This document shows, piece by piece, positions 22,205-35,300 of a stretch of DNA of 64,000 nt (positions are counted from its first letter, which is position 1; every line of letters begins with the position of its first letter). Position numbers and translations under genes: made by a program. The stretch covers positions 248,001-312,000 of the forward strand of contig NW_006281114.1 of NCBI RefSeq assembly GCF_000203795.2, read 5' to 3'. The notes beneath the pieces were generated by a model, which was not told the origin of the DNA, did no database searches, and saw only the letters and a program-made list of their open reading frames with translations. The stretch comes from Batrachochytrium dendrobatidis JAM81. Lineage: Eukaryota; Chytridiomycota; Chytridiomycetes; Rhizophydiales.

Positions 22205-24763
22205 ATGTCCTTTATTCGAAGCTCACTGCCCATTGTATCGGTGTTTTCTGCAAACACCAATGTGGGTAAAACCATTGCTTCGACTGTTTTATGTCGAGGT
22301 GCTAATGCTGTATTAGGTCGTCACCAGCAATCCCAAATGATGGCAGAAACTGGATTGAATTCTTCAGTTTTGTATCTTAAACCGGTTCAAACTGGATACC
22401 CAATAGACTCTGACTCTAGGAAAGATCATATTGTTTATTGAATTGCGATCCATTGTGTCGAGTTGAATGCATTATTAATTCGGTTAATGTGGTGTATATA
22501 GACATGTGCAGACATTCTGTCCTGGTATTCGATCAGAAACTCTTATTACTTATACTGAGCCTGCTAGTCCTCACTTGACGGCTATTCAAGAAAATCGCAT
22601 CATTTCGGACGACAATCTACGTCAACGCATCATGGCTGCGATTGAGGCGTTTAGTGAATCTCTTGGTGGTCAAACTGGGTTTTCTTTGATAGAAACTGCT
22701 GGAGGTAAGTGTTGGATCGTCAATGGATTTATTTTAATGCAATTATAAAACATTGTATTTTATTAGGAGTTCATAGTCCAACCATATCAGGATCACTTCA
22801 AGCAGATTTGTATCGCACGTTTAGATTTCCGGTTATCCTTGTAGGCGATTCTCAACTGGGCGGCATCTCAACTACCCTTACATCGTATGAATCACTTTTG
22901 ATGAGAGGATTTGATGTGCCATGTGTTGTGATGTTTGATAATCCAAAATACAGCAATCACACTATTGTTCGATCCAATCTTGAAAAGAATACAACTCTAT
23001 TTACCATACCAGCTCCTCCCCCTCTTTCAATCCATGATACTGCATTTGGTAGTTCAGCCGATGTATCCAACATGAAAGCATACTACGGGTCTGTCAATGA
23101 TCAAGCGACAGACATTGCAAAGTATGTGTTGGATACGCATGCTACACAAATTAAACGTGTCAACGATCTATCCCATAAAAGTATATCCAAACTTTGGTGG
23201 CCATTTACGCAGCACGGAACCACTTCAACTGCAATGGTGATTGACTCGGCTTTGGGTGATGACTTTACTGTGTTTGATCCAACACTACAACGATCGCGAC
23301 AGTTGTTTGATTCTTGTGGAAGTTGGTGGACTCAAGGTGTTGGCCATGGTAACGTTCATTTGGCAAAAGCAGCAGCTTATGCAGCAGGACGATACGGACA
23401 CGTTATTTTTCCCGAAAACGTGCATGAGCCTGCTTTACATCTAGCCGATCGTCTGCTGGAAACCGCTGGTAAAGGATGGGCATCTAGAGTATTTTACACC
23501 GATAATGGATCCACAGCAACTGAAGTGGCATTGAAAATGGCGTTTAAGAAAACCACTACGCAGCACAACTTGATTAAACCTAAATTGGATGTGGTTGGAC
23601 TGAATGGGTCGTATCATGGGGATACAATTGGTGCCATGAGTGCTTCTGATCCCAACGTGTACAACGAACAAGCAGACTGGTATATAGGACGCGGTGTTTG
23701 GTTTGAACCACCTACGGTTGTGCTGAAGCATGGAAAATACATTGTGCGATTACCCGAGAGTGTTACTATACTGGCCAAACAATATGGATGGACTGAGGAT
23801 CTGATCAGAGTGTCACTGGAAAATCGCGACCAAATATTCGATATTCAACGTGATGAATCCAAACTTGCACAACTATATCAAGCATGGATTGAAACAACGT
23901 TGGGTGAAGCCGAAAAAAATGGACATGTGCTTGGCGCTTTAATCATTGAACCAGTATTGATGGGTGCAGGCGGTATGATGTGGGTAGATCCGCTTTTCCA
24001 TCGCCAACTGGTGAATAGTGTTCGAAATAGGAACTCGTGTGCGCCAATGCCTGTGATTTATGATGAGGTGTTTGTTGGTATGCATCGATTGGGCTTTGCT
24101 AGTGCTGGCGTGTCGCTTCTACATGTTGAGCCAGATATTGCGTGTTACGCAAAGTGTCTTACAGGAATTGTTCCCATGGCTGTGACACTGGCTCGAGAAA
24201 CAGTGTTTGATGCATTTAAAGGAGAAAGCAAGATACAAGCCTTATTGCATGGCCATTCTTTTACTGCTCATCCAGTTGGGTGTCAAGTGGCTGTCCGTAG
24301 CATCGAATTATTGGAAAGCCTCAAAGAGAAAAGGGTAAACTGTACTGATTCTGCTGCTTCGCGATCGGAACATCAACAGTATGTGACGTGTGTATGGGAT
24401 GGAGATCTTTTGGACAAGATTGCTGCACTTTCTATTGTGGATGGTATTGTTCCTCTTGGAACGGTATTGGCCATTGAGCTTGCAACAACTGAAAAAGGTA
24501 AATTATGGAATCTATACTATACATTGTGGACTCGTTGACGAATACCAACTAACCAAATGAGTGGATATTGGTAATCGCGATTAGGTTATGCATCTCAGGC
24601 ATCTATAGACATTATCCGTGCACTCAGGACAGAGCAAGGAGGCAACATCTTTGCACGTCCATTAGGAAACGTCATCTATTTTATGGCAACACAAGAAACT
24701 CCAACTGACCGTATTCAACAGGTTTTGAACAAGGTTTATAATCAGCTTGTTCAGTTGAAGTAA
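22205..24763 (+). CDS. BIO3-BIO1: Bifunctional dethiobiotin synthetase / DAPA aminotransferase (BIO3-BIO1 fusion)
   Basis: Covers two successive steps of biotin synthesis: 7-keto-8-aminopelargonate to DAPA (PLP aminotransferase) and DAPA to dethiobiotin (ATP-dependent). The N-terminal half is BioD-like: P-loop variant FSANTNVGKTIAS, LKPVQTGYP, IETAGGVHSP and ILVGDSQLGGISTTL. The C-terminal half is a class III aminotransferase: KLWWPFTQHG, SCGSWWTQGVGHGN, FYTDNGSTATEVALKMAF, GSYHGDTIGAMS, IYDEVFVGMHRLG, the PLP lysine in YAKCLTGIVPMAVTLA, and HGHSFTAHPVGC. Three introns are seen near 22430-22500, 22706-22767 and 24498-24584. The same domain order is known in other fungi and in plants. BIO2 lies 1.5 kb downstream. 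Confidence 0.93.
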
Positions 24764-24915
24764 ACCTTGCTACAGGGACTTGAATCAATTGCTCAAGACA
24801 CTAAACCTCTCTCAATGCAACTGCAGACTTTATCTACCATCCGATCAACACCCTTCACAGAAAACTACAAGTAAATAAAAATGCTGGTGCTTACAAAAAA
24901 GGAGTTTATTCCAGT

Positions 24916-25592
24916 TTATTCGTTCTCCTATAAAACAGATTGTGGGTTAATTATGGAGTTTAATTGTCAAGTGACAGAGATCTATCATTACAAGTACTTA
25001 CAACAGTGCGCAGTCTAGCGCCAGCGTTGGTAAGCTTAATATCAAGCTGTTGAGCACGCTCAACAATGAGAGCACGCTTTCTGCAAGAAACACCGTGGGC
25101 GACCTCGGCAGCAAAGACACGGTTGTGCATGAGAAGAAGCTCAAGATCCTGAACATTGTTGATGAGGAACTTTTTGAAGCCGTTGGGCATAACGTGACGA
25201 GTCTTGGCATTAGATCCGTAACCAATCTTGGGCATGGCAATTTGGCCCTTGAAACGGCGACGAACTCTGTTGTCAATACCTTTGGGCTTTCTCCAGGAGG
25301 CCTGTATTTACAAGAGTGGTATGTAAGAACAAAAAATCTAAATAAAGCAATCCAGTCATGGGCAACAGTGCATCCGAGTATTGAACAGTTTGGTGATGAA
25401 TCAACTTCAAGAATTGACAAATCCAGTAAACTTGGTCTGTACAAGGTGAATGTTGATGCACTGGGAACATGAGAATAAACGCAACCTGTTGGCAAGACTT
25501 ACATCAATCTTCTTGTACCTGTCAGACTGATGACGAGAGAACTTCTTGGTTCGCTTCTTAACAATCTTGGTTTGGTTCAGAGAGACCGGCAT
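24916..25592 (-). CDS. RPL32: 60S ribosomal protein eL32
   Basis: Component of the large ribosomal subunit. Three exons: 25503-25592 ([20 protein letters not shown], ending at a GTAAGT donor), a middle exon at about 25008-25302 starting [20 protein letters not shown] and carrying [37 protein letters not shown] and [10 protein letters not shown], and a tiny last exon at about 24916-24927 encoding ENE and the stop. The conserved eL32 sequence is unmistakable. It lies between the two biotin genes on the opposite strand, with divergent spacing of about 675 bp to BIO2 and tail-to-tail spacing of about 150 bp to BIO3-BIO1. Confidence 0.95.
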
Positions 25593-25994
25593 TCTATAAA
25601 ACAGAGATTAGCATTCAAGCGTATGAATTGAGACTTCAAGTGTTTGATCAAGTATCCTCTGAGTTTCAATCAAGCATCAATGCACAATCAATACAGGATA
25701 TCCTGTCTGTGTTGATGGATGGCACATGTGGATGGCATCAGATTGGAATGCATGGCTGATGGACTTACGTGAGTGGATTCGTGGTGAAGGCAAAGTTGAC
25801 AGCAAATCATATTTGATTGAATATACTCACGTGATCCATATTCTTGATCACGTGAATATGACTAGTCAAGTGTAGATTTCGAGTATTCAAGCCATGATAA
25901 TTCACTAAATGTATTAAAGTATTGATTTCTAAACTCATTAAAGCCTAGTTACTCTCCTGATGAGTATCATGTATAGTTTTATTCCTGATATGCT

Positions 25995-26262
25995 AAACTA
26001 GAACTAGAACGCGAACATATCAAGTTTACAGGTTTGAGAATAGTCGAATCCAATATCCAACTTCAAAGTTGTGACAGTGCACTATATGACTATTTGAAAA
26101 AGAAGAATTTGAATTCAAAACTAGTTTGATTTTATAAGATTAACTATTGAATTGAGAATGAAATTTCTGACATGAAAATGCGGTGAATTTAGTCAATGTT
26201 TTAAAGACAAAATCATTGAAATAAATTCAGAAAAGTTTTCACTTTACGGCCGTAAATCTACA
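25995..26262. repeat. Decayed copy of the dispersed element upstream of BIO2
   Basis: AACTAGAACTAGAACGCGAA and the following CCAACTTCAAAGTTGTGA, CAAAACTAGTTTGATTTTAT and GAATTGAGAATG resemble the inner part of the elements at 9381-10003 and 51286-51765. The right end TTTTCACTTTACGGCCGTAA looks like a terminus with a short internal deletion and stops 5 bp before the BIO2 start codon. The rest of the 25593-26268 gap, probably the divergent promoter for eL32 and BIO2, shows nothing else I can name. Confidence 0.45.
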
Positions 26263-26267
26263 ACAGA

Positions 26268-28218
26268 ATGACCCGTGCACTGTCTTACTGTCTTCGTCCT
26301 CTAACTGGACGATCTATCATTGCTACTAGGAATTGGTCTGTAGCTTCTCAGACGATCATTTGTCGTGGACTGAAAACCTCCAATCGGGTAGATCTTGCTC
26401 AATCTGTTGACCATTCACCACTGGATACGCTCAAGAGCTCATCTACCAACAACGATAGCAAATGGATCAGAAATGACTGGACAAAACAAGAGATTCAAGC
26501 CATCTATGACACTCCACTGATTGAGCTGCTCTATCAAGCAGTAAGTCATCAACTTGATAGTACAATTCTTTTGTCTGTATCTTGCAGGGTTTATCAAGAC
26601 AATATCAAGACTTAAGCCTCAATCTTATTGCTGTGGTTTGGACTAGACCATGACATTTGCGTTTAGATTGAATGCGGTTTAATGTCATGAGTGATGATCG
26701 TATTCAATGCATTTGTATCTGTTATTGGTTTCAGTCTCCTTTGACTCGTATTGATGCTCTGTTATATTGATAATCTGAATGTGGTAATTAGGCAACAGTC
26801 CACAGACAACACTTTAACCCTCGAGAAGTCCAGCAATGCACTCTGTTGAGTATCAAGACGGGTGGATGCACCGAGGACTGTGCTTACTGGTAAGTATTGG
26901 ATTTACACCTTGTAACGATCTGGTCATGCTTTCAACTTTGCTTATTCGTATTGAATCGTTTTATAGTCCGCAATCATCCAAGCACAAGACCACCGTCAAA
27001 GCATCCAAATTGCTCCCACACGATGAAGTGCTCGAGGCGGCTCGCAAGGCCAAAGATGCTGGAAGCACTCGTTTCTGTATGGTGAGTTTGTCTTGTTCAT
27101 TCAAGTTTGGGGTTCCCTCAAGACCCTAATTCAAACTAATTCGAATTACTTAGGGGGCTGCATGGAGAGATGTTCAAGGACGCAAAACCAACTTTTCTCA
27201 GATTACTGAATATGTCCGTCAAATTCGGTGAGTTGCGATCTCACTGATAATCCTAACCCACTAGATCTTCAAATTAACATCATTCAATGTGCGTAGGGGA
27301 ATGGGAATGGAAGTTTGTTGCAGTCTTGGTATGCTAAATAAGGAGCAGGCTATTGCTCTTAAAGAAGCTGGTCTGACCGCATACAACCACAATCTTGATA
27401 CCAGTCGTGAATTTTATCCCAATGTGAGTAGACGAATATTCGACTTGTTGATCATACATTTAGTCAATCCGACTGGTTTGCTGACATACATTCTGATTTG
27501 ATCTTCAAGATTATTACTACACGCTCTTACGATGAACGTTTAAACACAATCTCCAATGTCCGTGATGCTGGTATATCTGTATGCTCTGGCGGTATTATTG
27601 GATTGGGTGAGGTAGTCAATGATCGTGTTGGCATGCTGCACACTCTCTCGACTCTTCCTAAACACCCCGAAAGTGTGCCCATCAACGCTTTACTTGCTGT
27701 TCCAGGAACTCCCCTCGAGAATCAAAAGGTATACTCATGTGTTGCATGGTAAACGAGTGCGATCTTGAACTGATTTCATATCTGACATTGTGTTAGCCCG
27801 TGTCTGTTTGGGAAATGGTGCGTATGATTTCTACTGCACGTATTATCATGCCCAAAGCCATGGTTCGTTTATCTGCTGGACGTGTCAACTTTTCTCAGTC
27901 TGAACAGGTAATACTTTCCATCAATCTGTTTGGAATAAGCTTTCATCAAGTATATTAATACAATATTATTGAACATCATTGTATGCTTTATTCAAGGCAT
28001 TGTGCTTCATTGCAGGAGCCAACTCGATCTTTACAGGAGATAAGCTATTGACCACACCCAACAACAAAGCATCGCAAGACAAGGAAATGATTGAAGCATT
28101 GGGTATATTACCCAAACCTGCCACTATTCAAGGACCAGCTGAAGATGCGTTTCTTCCAGAGATGAATGCCACGCAAGAATCCACCAAACCTACTGGAGAT
28201 CTTGTTCTTGAGAATTAA
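26268..28218 (+). CDS. BIO2: Biotin synthase (radical SAM)
   Basis: Inserts sulfur into dethiobiotin, the last step of biotin synthesis; in fungi it acts in mitochondria. The N terminus ([20 protein letters not shown]) is basic, Ser/Thr-rich and presequence-like. The radical SAM cysteine motif is CTEDCAYC, split from PQSS by an intron. Other conserved pieces: [72 protein letters not shown] and [20 protein letters not shown]. There are about seven introns. The C-terminal tail is short and polar. Together with the fused upstream gene it accounts for the last three steps of the pathway. Confidence 0.94.
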
Positions 28219-28291
28219 TCTGACAGAATGCTTGAGATTGAATCTTTTTATCGAATAAATGACAGATATGAAACCATGCGTTTGACTGTAA

Positions 28292-29935
28292 ATGGAGATT
28301 CAAAGACGAGTGCAATCTCAACTTTTCCAACTATTTATTCTGGTTTTAATGAATCTTCCACTGCTGTTCGACACAGTGGTGCTGCATGCTCACGAAGCTA
28401 AAAAACTTTATATAAGTGGAGACTTGCACAGTGCTTGTCTGCGTACGGGTGAAGCCTTGAGGGGTGCAACAGCTCTGCTTGAGATTCTGTCCAATCCGTC
28501 CATCTTGCCAGTTGAGTTTGCTGTCCGATACCTTCTTCAATGCACTATAACTGCCTTGATCTGTAACTTGGATTTCATACACTGCGTTCTAACACCTACT
28601 GCTAGTCTACTCAGACACTTCATAATGCTGCTGCTGTGACAGCATCGGCTGTCGCTTATGCTGCTACTCCACAACATACATCTTCACAGCAACCTTTGGT
28701 TTCCACTCCTACAGCATATCCATCACATCTTTTATCCACTTCATTGTACCATCAACCTGCATCAACCGATGTTTACAGTACTAACCCTGCTCTTCCACCC
28801 AACGAGCCCGTGTCCGAATACATGGCTGTAGACTTGGCTGATCCTGTACAGGTATAAGCTGGGTTCAAATTTTTATAAAGTCATTCACGTTGGCATTACT
28901 ATAATGGATCGATTCTTACCAGCTGCATCAACACATTGGATGACTTGTAGAAAACCCAACAGACGGATACGTTTGAAGATGACGATACTCAAGAGCAATA
29001 TACTCCTAGTACCATGCTTTCAAATCCTGTGATCATGCAAGCACTCGATGATGTTTTTTTTGATTTTCTAGCCAATGTGTGCTCAAATCTTGATGCTCAT
29101 GATCGTTTCGGAGTCAAGATGTATGTGTCGATCTGGCATCAATCGTCCTGTTTTAAAATGGATAGCGTGATTATTGATGCTCACATTACATTGGTAATCC
29201 TTTGAGTATGATATTTTAGACACCACACGCTTACTGCATTGAAAGTAAGCCGGCTTGCAGAAACAGGCGGATTTGCCCGATTTAAAGTTCGAATCAAATC
29301 ATTTACTCAGGCATTCATGGACGAAGTAGAACGATTTTCAAAACAGCTTCCTCAACTGGCCAACGTTCATCGTCATATTGTTCAATCGTACCTTTTGCAG
29401 CAACGGTATCTATGTCGATTTTCAGAAGAATCTAAAAAGTTTAAATCCAATGGCTTTTTGGTCTGGGTTGTTGGAGCTAGAAAAACAATCCATAATGAAG
29501 AAGTACAATGGGAATTTCGTGACTTTGTACCAGATATTGTTGGCCCAGAACCGGTAGAATCTATACGAATCGGGGAGCATTTCACCTATAAACCAAGAGT
29601 ATACGACCCTCAATCACGAGGTACGTCTTTATAACTAGTTCACATTGTACATTAAATTTTAAATTATTCTGGTTGTTAGATACATCGGCAGTGTTTCACA
29701 GCCCATGGCTTCCGTACTGGCTACAATGGCGAGGCAACATACTCTATGGTATTCCAGATATCAATTCACAAGCATGCGAAATTACCGTTAATGCATCCTT
29801 TAAATCCATCAGTGGCAGTAAGTACTAGCCGTGTATAGAATGACCAAGTATTTAAAAGGTTTAACTTTTTCAAATGGTCGTATAGATGACATTACACTTG
29901 AGCGAACATTTGAACTACGGATCATTAAAGAATAG
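28292..29935 (+). CDS. Unknown fungal protein with helical N terminus and Ig/cadherin-like C-terminal domain
   Basis: I do not recognise the family with certainty. The N-terminal exon (ATG 28292) is helical (LHAHEAKKLYISGDLHSACL, then TGEALRGATALLEILSNP). A Ser/Thr/Pro/Gln-rich linker follows (about 28612-28855), then a helical segment (KVSRLAETGGFARFKVRIKS to CRFSEESKKFKSNGF). The C-terminal part looks beta-rich: WEFRDFVPDIVGPEPVESIR, YKPRVYDPQSR, SPWLPYWLQWRGNILYGIPD and ITLERTFELRIIKE. The pattern 'proline-x-leucine, short loop, G.P' resembles putative Ig/cadherin-like repeats. Four or five introns; the last junction (GGCA/AT GAC) keeps frame. There is no signal peptide at the chosen start, so an intracellular role is likely. 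Confidence 0.6.
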
Positions 29936-30112
29936 CTGCACTATTCAGATATAAACTGTACTTGTTGACCAATATGTATTTGAAAATTGATGACTTTGAT
30001 TAGTGAGTTGGTGATAGGAAATGTACATATCAGTCTAGTATTTATAGATTTTTAAATAAGTTTTAACCATTTATACTGACTAAGATCAACCGCGGTATAC
30101 AATCCGAGCGAG

Positions 30113-30120
30113 TATAAATA
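30113..30120 (+). promoter_or_regulatory. Possible TATA box of the 4CL-like gene
   Basis: TATAAATA lies 113 bp upstream of the ATG at 30233, in a gap that otherwise shows nothing recognisable. Position and sequence fit a TATA element, but AT-rich DNA gives many such matches. Confidence 0.3.
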
Positions 30121-30232
30121 TTCAAGTTTAAAGACTCGAGAATCAGAAATCTAAACTTTACAAAACTCGTTACAGTCGGCCAACCCTAACATCAGATCAG
30201 CTATTGTAATAAGTTCTTATCAGTCCAACACT

Positions 30233-32241
30233 ATGATCTATACATCGCCATATCCTGATCTCTACATTCCTGAACAGGATGTTCCCTCCTTTATCTTTGG
30301 ATCAAAAGGGTTTCAGAGCAATCCAAACAAACCTGCTCTAATTGATGGTCCTACTGGAAAAGTCATTACCTTTCGAGATCTTGAAAAAAGCTCTGCTAGC
30401 TTTGCTGCTGGATTGCACCATCAACTTGGTTTCAAAAAGAGAGATGTTGTTGCTCTGTACACTCCAAATGACATCAACTACTCGACAGTCATGTATGGCA
30501 CTCTGATGGCAGGTAATGTCTACGATCAACTAGTATGACTGCAAGTCGATACTTCATACGGGATATATGGATAACAATTGGAGTTGATTCAACAACTACA
30601 TTGAATGAACTATAGATTACTGCCATATGAAGCTTGTCTGGCTCTCAACTAATCCTGTTACTGGATTGTTTTAGGTGGATCTGTCAGTGGCATAAACCCA
30701 GCCTATACAGTGGATGAACTCGCTTATCAACTCCACGATTCAGGTGCATCCGTCCTTATTGTTGGACACGAACAGATTGCCAATGCCAAAGCTGCTGCAA
30801 AAGTAGTTGGATTGCCATTGAACCGGATCTTTGTTTTTGCTAGCAAGTCCATCAATGGCATTCATTCCTTTACATCACTTCTTTCCAGTAAACTTGGTCC
30901 TGTTGTCAAATTCACAAAGAACGAACTGGCCAATGAAGCTGCATATTTATGCTACTCATCTGGAACTACTGGCCGCAGCAAGGTATTCTTTCATGCTATT
31001 GTATTTTAGTGTTTCCAGTCATTTACTAAACATTGATGTGCATGTTCATCACTATTCAGGGTGTTATTACTACTCACAGAAACATGGTTGCCAATGTTCT
31101 ACAAACAAATGTATTTGAAGTCAATGATCGACTGCCTGATGAAATATGGATGGGAGTTCTTCCGTTTTTCCACATCTATGGTCTTAATATCTCTTTGCAT
31201 CAGGCAGCATTTGGTGTAAGCTGCAATGATTTTAAAGACGATTGTGAAATTATCCGAGTGCGGTTGTTTAAGCTTTTATTTGATTTGTTAGGGAAATACT
31301 ATGGTTGTTGTTCCCAAATTTGATTTTGTTCAATTTTTGGAGTTTATTCAACGATACCAAATTACTGTGCTGCATGTCGTGCCTCCTATCGTGCTTGCCA
31401 TGGCAAAACATCCGATTGTGGACAAGTTTGATCTGTCGTCCGTTCGACGAGCCACGTCAGGAGCTGCACCACTGGGTAGCGAACTGGCTCAGGCTTTTTC
31501 CAAGCGTCTTAAGATTCCTGCAGTACAAGGCTATGGACTCACCGAAACGACTCCCGTTACTCATATGTGTCCTTCAAGTCGGATTGTAGATGGATCAATT
31601 GGATTTCTTGTGCCCAACATGCAAGCCCGTTTAATTGATCCAGATACTGGAAAAGGTTGTACTAACTGGATTCGTTCATCATAATCAACGCGATTTGAGC
31701 ATCTAACCTTGTTTTTAAAACAGATGCAATGACGAATCAACCAGGAGAACTGTGGCTTCGCGGTCCTAATGTGATGAAGGGATACATCAACAACCCATCA
31801 GCAACTAAAGACAGCATTGATCAGGAAGGATACTTTCACACGGGAGATGTTGCTGTTGTTGGCCCAACTGGCCACTTTTTCATTGTAGATCGACTCAAGG
31901 AACTCATCAAGTACAAGGGATTTCAGGTTCCACCAGCAGAGCTGGAAGCCAAACTCATTACACATCCAAGCATCGCGGATGCAGCCGTGATTTCGCTTGC
32001 AGATAAAGAAGCTGGTGAACTTCCTCTTGCATACGTAGTTTTACAGCCAGGAAAAAAACTGACGGAGAAGGAAGTGCAAGAGTTTATTGCAGGACAGGTT
32101 GCCTACTATAAACAACTGCGTGGTGGAGTGGTATTTGTTGATGCAATTCCCAAGGCAGCGAGTGGCAAGATTCTGCGACGGATCCTTCGTGCAATGGACA
32201 AGGAGAGAGTTTCCAAGAAAATTCCAGATCCTAAATTATAA
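30233..32241 (+). CDS. 4-coumarate--CoA ligase-like acyl-CoA synthetase
   Basis: ANL-superfamily enzyme that adenylates a carboxylic acid and transfers it to CoA. Motifs: ATP-binding [16 protein letters not shown] (split by an intron after SK), [65 protein letters not shown], and the catalytic lysine in [11 protein letters not shown]. Four introns (near 30512-30675, 30984-31060, 31214-31293 and 31656-31724). It ends in Pro-Lys-Leu, a weak PTS1-like tripeptide, so peroxisomal location is possible. Fungi do not make lignin monolignols; the substrate is more likely a fatty or aromatic acid. Substrate unknown. Confidence 0.88.
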
Positions 32242-32362
32242 GGCTAGATTGAGTTGGTTGGTATGAATCCGTTCAAGAGTGAAAGTAAGCCACGTGATAT
32301 TCATTCAATTCAAATGAAACCAATGCGAGCCTTTATTTTAATCCATTCAAGGATAGAGCTTT

Positions 32363-35300
32363 ATGAGTATTGTCTTTTACAAGTTCAAATCAGCAAAAGA
32401 CTTTGACACCTGCACCTTTGATGGTGCAGGAATCTCTGTCTTTGATTTGAAGAGGGAGATTATGTTTGCAAAGAAGCTGGGAAAAGGCCAAGACTTTGAT
32501 CTGGCTCTGCATAATGCTCAGACAAAAGAAGGTTTGTCATTGACTTTAATCTTGGAGTGGATGCCATTGCTTTGACCTGTTTGCGAGGATAGTGTTATGA
32601 CAATAAACCAGCTGTCAATTCATAATTGACCGAATCGGGCTTGATGGCCAAATCCGTTGCTTTCACTGCTCATGGCATATGAATACCTTTGCTCCACTAT
32701 GGCCTGAGCTGTGTCAGTGATACTAGGAATCTACTAGTTGTTTATCGTGGTGCTATAGTTGTATAATATTGTTTGATTAAATGAAACTATCCTTGATACC
32801 ACTTGCAGTTGTCTTCCCATCAATTTGCTGTCTGATATAAACACTAGGTGGAATCATTCTTACTTTTTTCTGTCCTTTTACCTTTATGTTTACGGGCAAT
32901 CGGTTGATCACCCAATTGTGTAATATGAAATGAAATGGATTGTCTTGAACTGGAATATACAGAATACACAAACGACACGACCATTATCAGCCGCAACTCG
33001 TCTGTTTTGGTGAGTCGTAATCCACCGAGCAGACCAGGAAAAGGTACAGCACAACGATATCTAAGTGCGGCTGCTGCTCCCATACCTACTACTACATCAG
33101 CACAATCATTTGGTGGAGGTCGTGGTAAACACATGCATCATTCAAATGCTCCTGGTGGACATATGGCTGTACGACCCATGTCTTTAAATAACGTTGCAAG
33201 GTATATATTTTTAAAGCTGCTTGTAGATGCTCATGATGATCTTTTGGCATCATTGTTCAACTGTCTTGGTGTTTAATCCATAAATTAATTGTATACGTGG
33301 CTCTAAATCTACTTTTTGGTTTCAACCTGTTTGTGTATTTATTTGAAAAAATGAATAATGGTAATGCTGGCACTGTATTTTGTAAATTTGTTATTTTTAA
33401 ACCAAGACCTCCTGGGTCGGATGAAGCTACAATTGGAGCTGATGGTGCAGCTACACCTGACCGGATTTCACTCATGTTTAAACAAGAGGCTGATCAATGG
33501 AAAGAAACCCAAGATCGAATGGCTGTGTACGTACTGATCTAGTCTTGAACAAAACTATTTGATAATCACTATTGATGAATATACTTTTGACCAATCGTGG
33601 TTTGGTGATGACTTGTAAAGCATACTCGATATTTTGCACTACGCGATCGTCTAATACTGTGCTTATAATACATTGTGAAATATGTCTGTGATGGTATGCT
33701 GTATATTTAGCCAACGGCCAATATTTCGGCCTACTATGGGTCGAGGAAGAGGCTTTATACCCCCTCCTGGAGAACAACGCCCTCCTCCAGCTGGTTATAT
33801 TTGCTACCGATGTGGCCAGCGTGGTAAGAATCTACCGAGTTTAATCTCGTCTACTTGTTTTTACATTTGCCGCCTTTCAACTGCACCATTTCATACTTGG
33901 CATGCTAATGTATACCTCTGTTTTAGAGCATTATATCAACATGTGCCCGACAATTGGTGATAAAGATTTTGATAACCGACCGAAATTGAAGCGTACAACA
34001 GGCATTCCAAAAATGTTTCTCAAAACGATTGAAATTAAAGACCCAAGCTCGGGCATTATGGTCACCCAAACTGGCGAGTTTGTTGTGGCTCAACCCAACG
34101 AGTAAGCATAACAAAAACATAATTTGAGCTGAATAATCTGTCAATGATCCTACTTGTCAGCCGGGGTTTAACCATTGATTCATTCATGTATGCGTGTATT
34201 GCCATGTATTCTAGTGAGGCGTGGATACGACAGAATGCACAGCGTCGTACACATGTTGGTGCAGGAGATGTTTATGAAATGGCTCCAGTACTTCCCGGAT
34301 TCGAGTGTTTGATTTGTCAAAAACTATTGCGCGATGCCGTGAGCACCACATGTTGTAACAGCAACTTTTGTGACGAATGTAAGTCATGTTTGTAAACTGA
34401 CTCGACCGGCTTTGATATTCATTTTTTTATAAATTCATTCATGATTGGTTTAGGTATTCGTCTTGAACTACTTGAGCCACAAGATCCTTTGATGAAATTC
34501 AAGTGTCCAGTATGCGGTTCAGATCAAGTTCCCGATCAGTTGTTGACTAACAAGACACTGCGTCAACAAGTACAGTCTCACTTGCATGAATTTGCTACCA
34601 TGTCAAATGGAGTAGCTGGAGAAACTGGTGACAGTGTCGCGACGGGCGATGCTGGATCTCACACACCTGCTCAAAGTACTGACATGTCTTTAGGCGTATC
34701 TGATGCTAAATCCGCTGAAAACACTGGCACAGTCAAGACAAAAGAAGGTGCGCGACACATATCTGCCACAAGTGATGGCAACACAACCTCCCGACCAATT
34801 GAATCAGCAAACAACAATGTTTCTGTAGATCGAGATGAACAACGCAACAAAAACTACAAAGACAATCGCAGCGGATCAACTCACCAAATGAATCAATTCA
34901 ATAATCGAAACAATCATGGAAACGGGGGTAGATCCGCTCATGGAAATCAAGGATCGGGCAATCGTAATGTAGCATCGCGTATGAATTCACAACCCATGAT
35001 CCATCCCATGGCAATGATGGCTCAGTTTGGACAGCATCCGTTTATGCCATTATCCGGTATGCCTCCCATGGCACTTCAACAGCAAGCAATGATGCAGGGA
35101 ATGGTGCCAAATGGATTTACTGGAATGCCGTTTCGTCCACCTTCATTTCCCTTTCCACCCAATGTAACTGGGTTTCCTTCTATGATGATGATGCCTTCTT
35201 CAGGAGCGCCGTTTTCACAGCAAATGAATGGTAGTCGTCAACATGACTATGATCAGGATTCACGTCAAGAAAGTGATAAAACTCGATCCCGTGGACGTGA

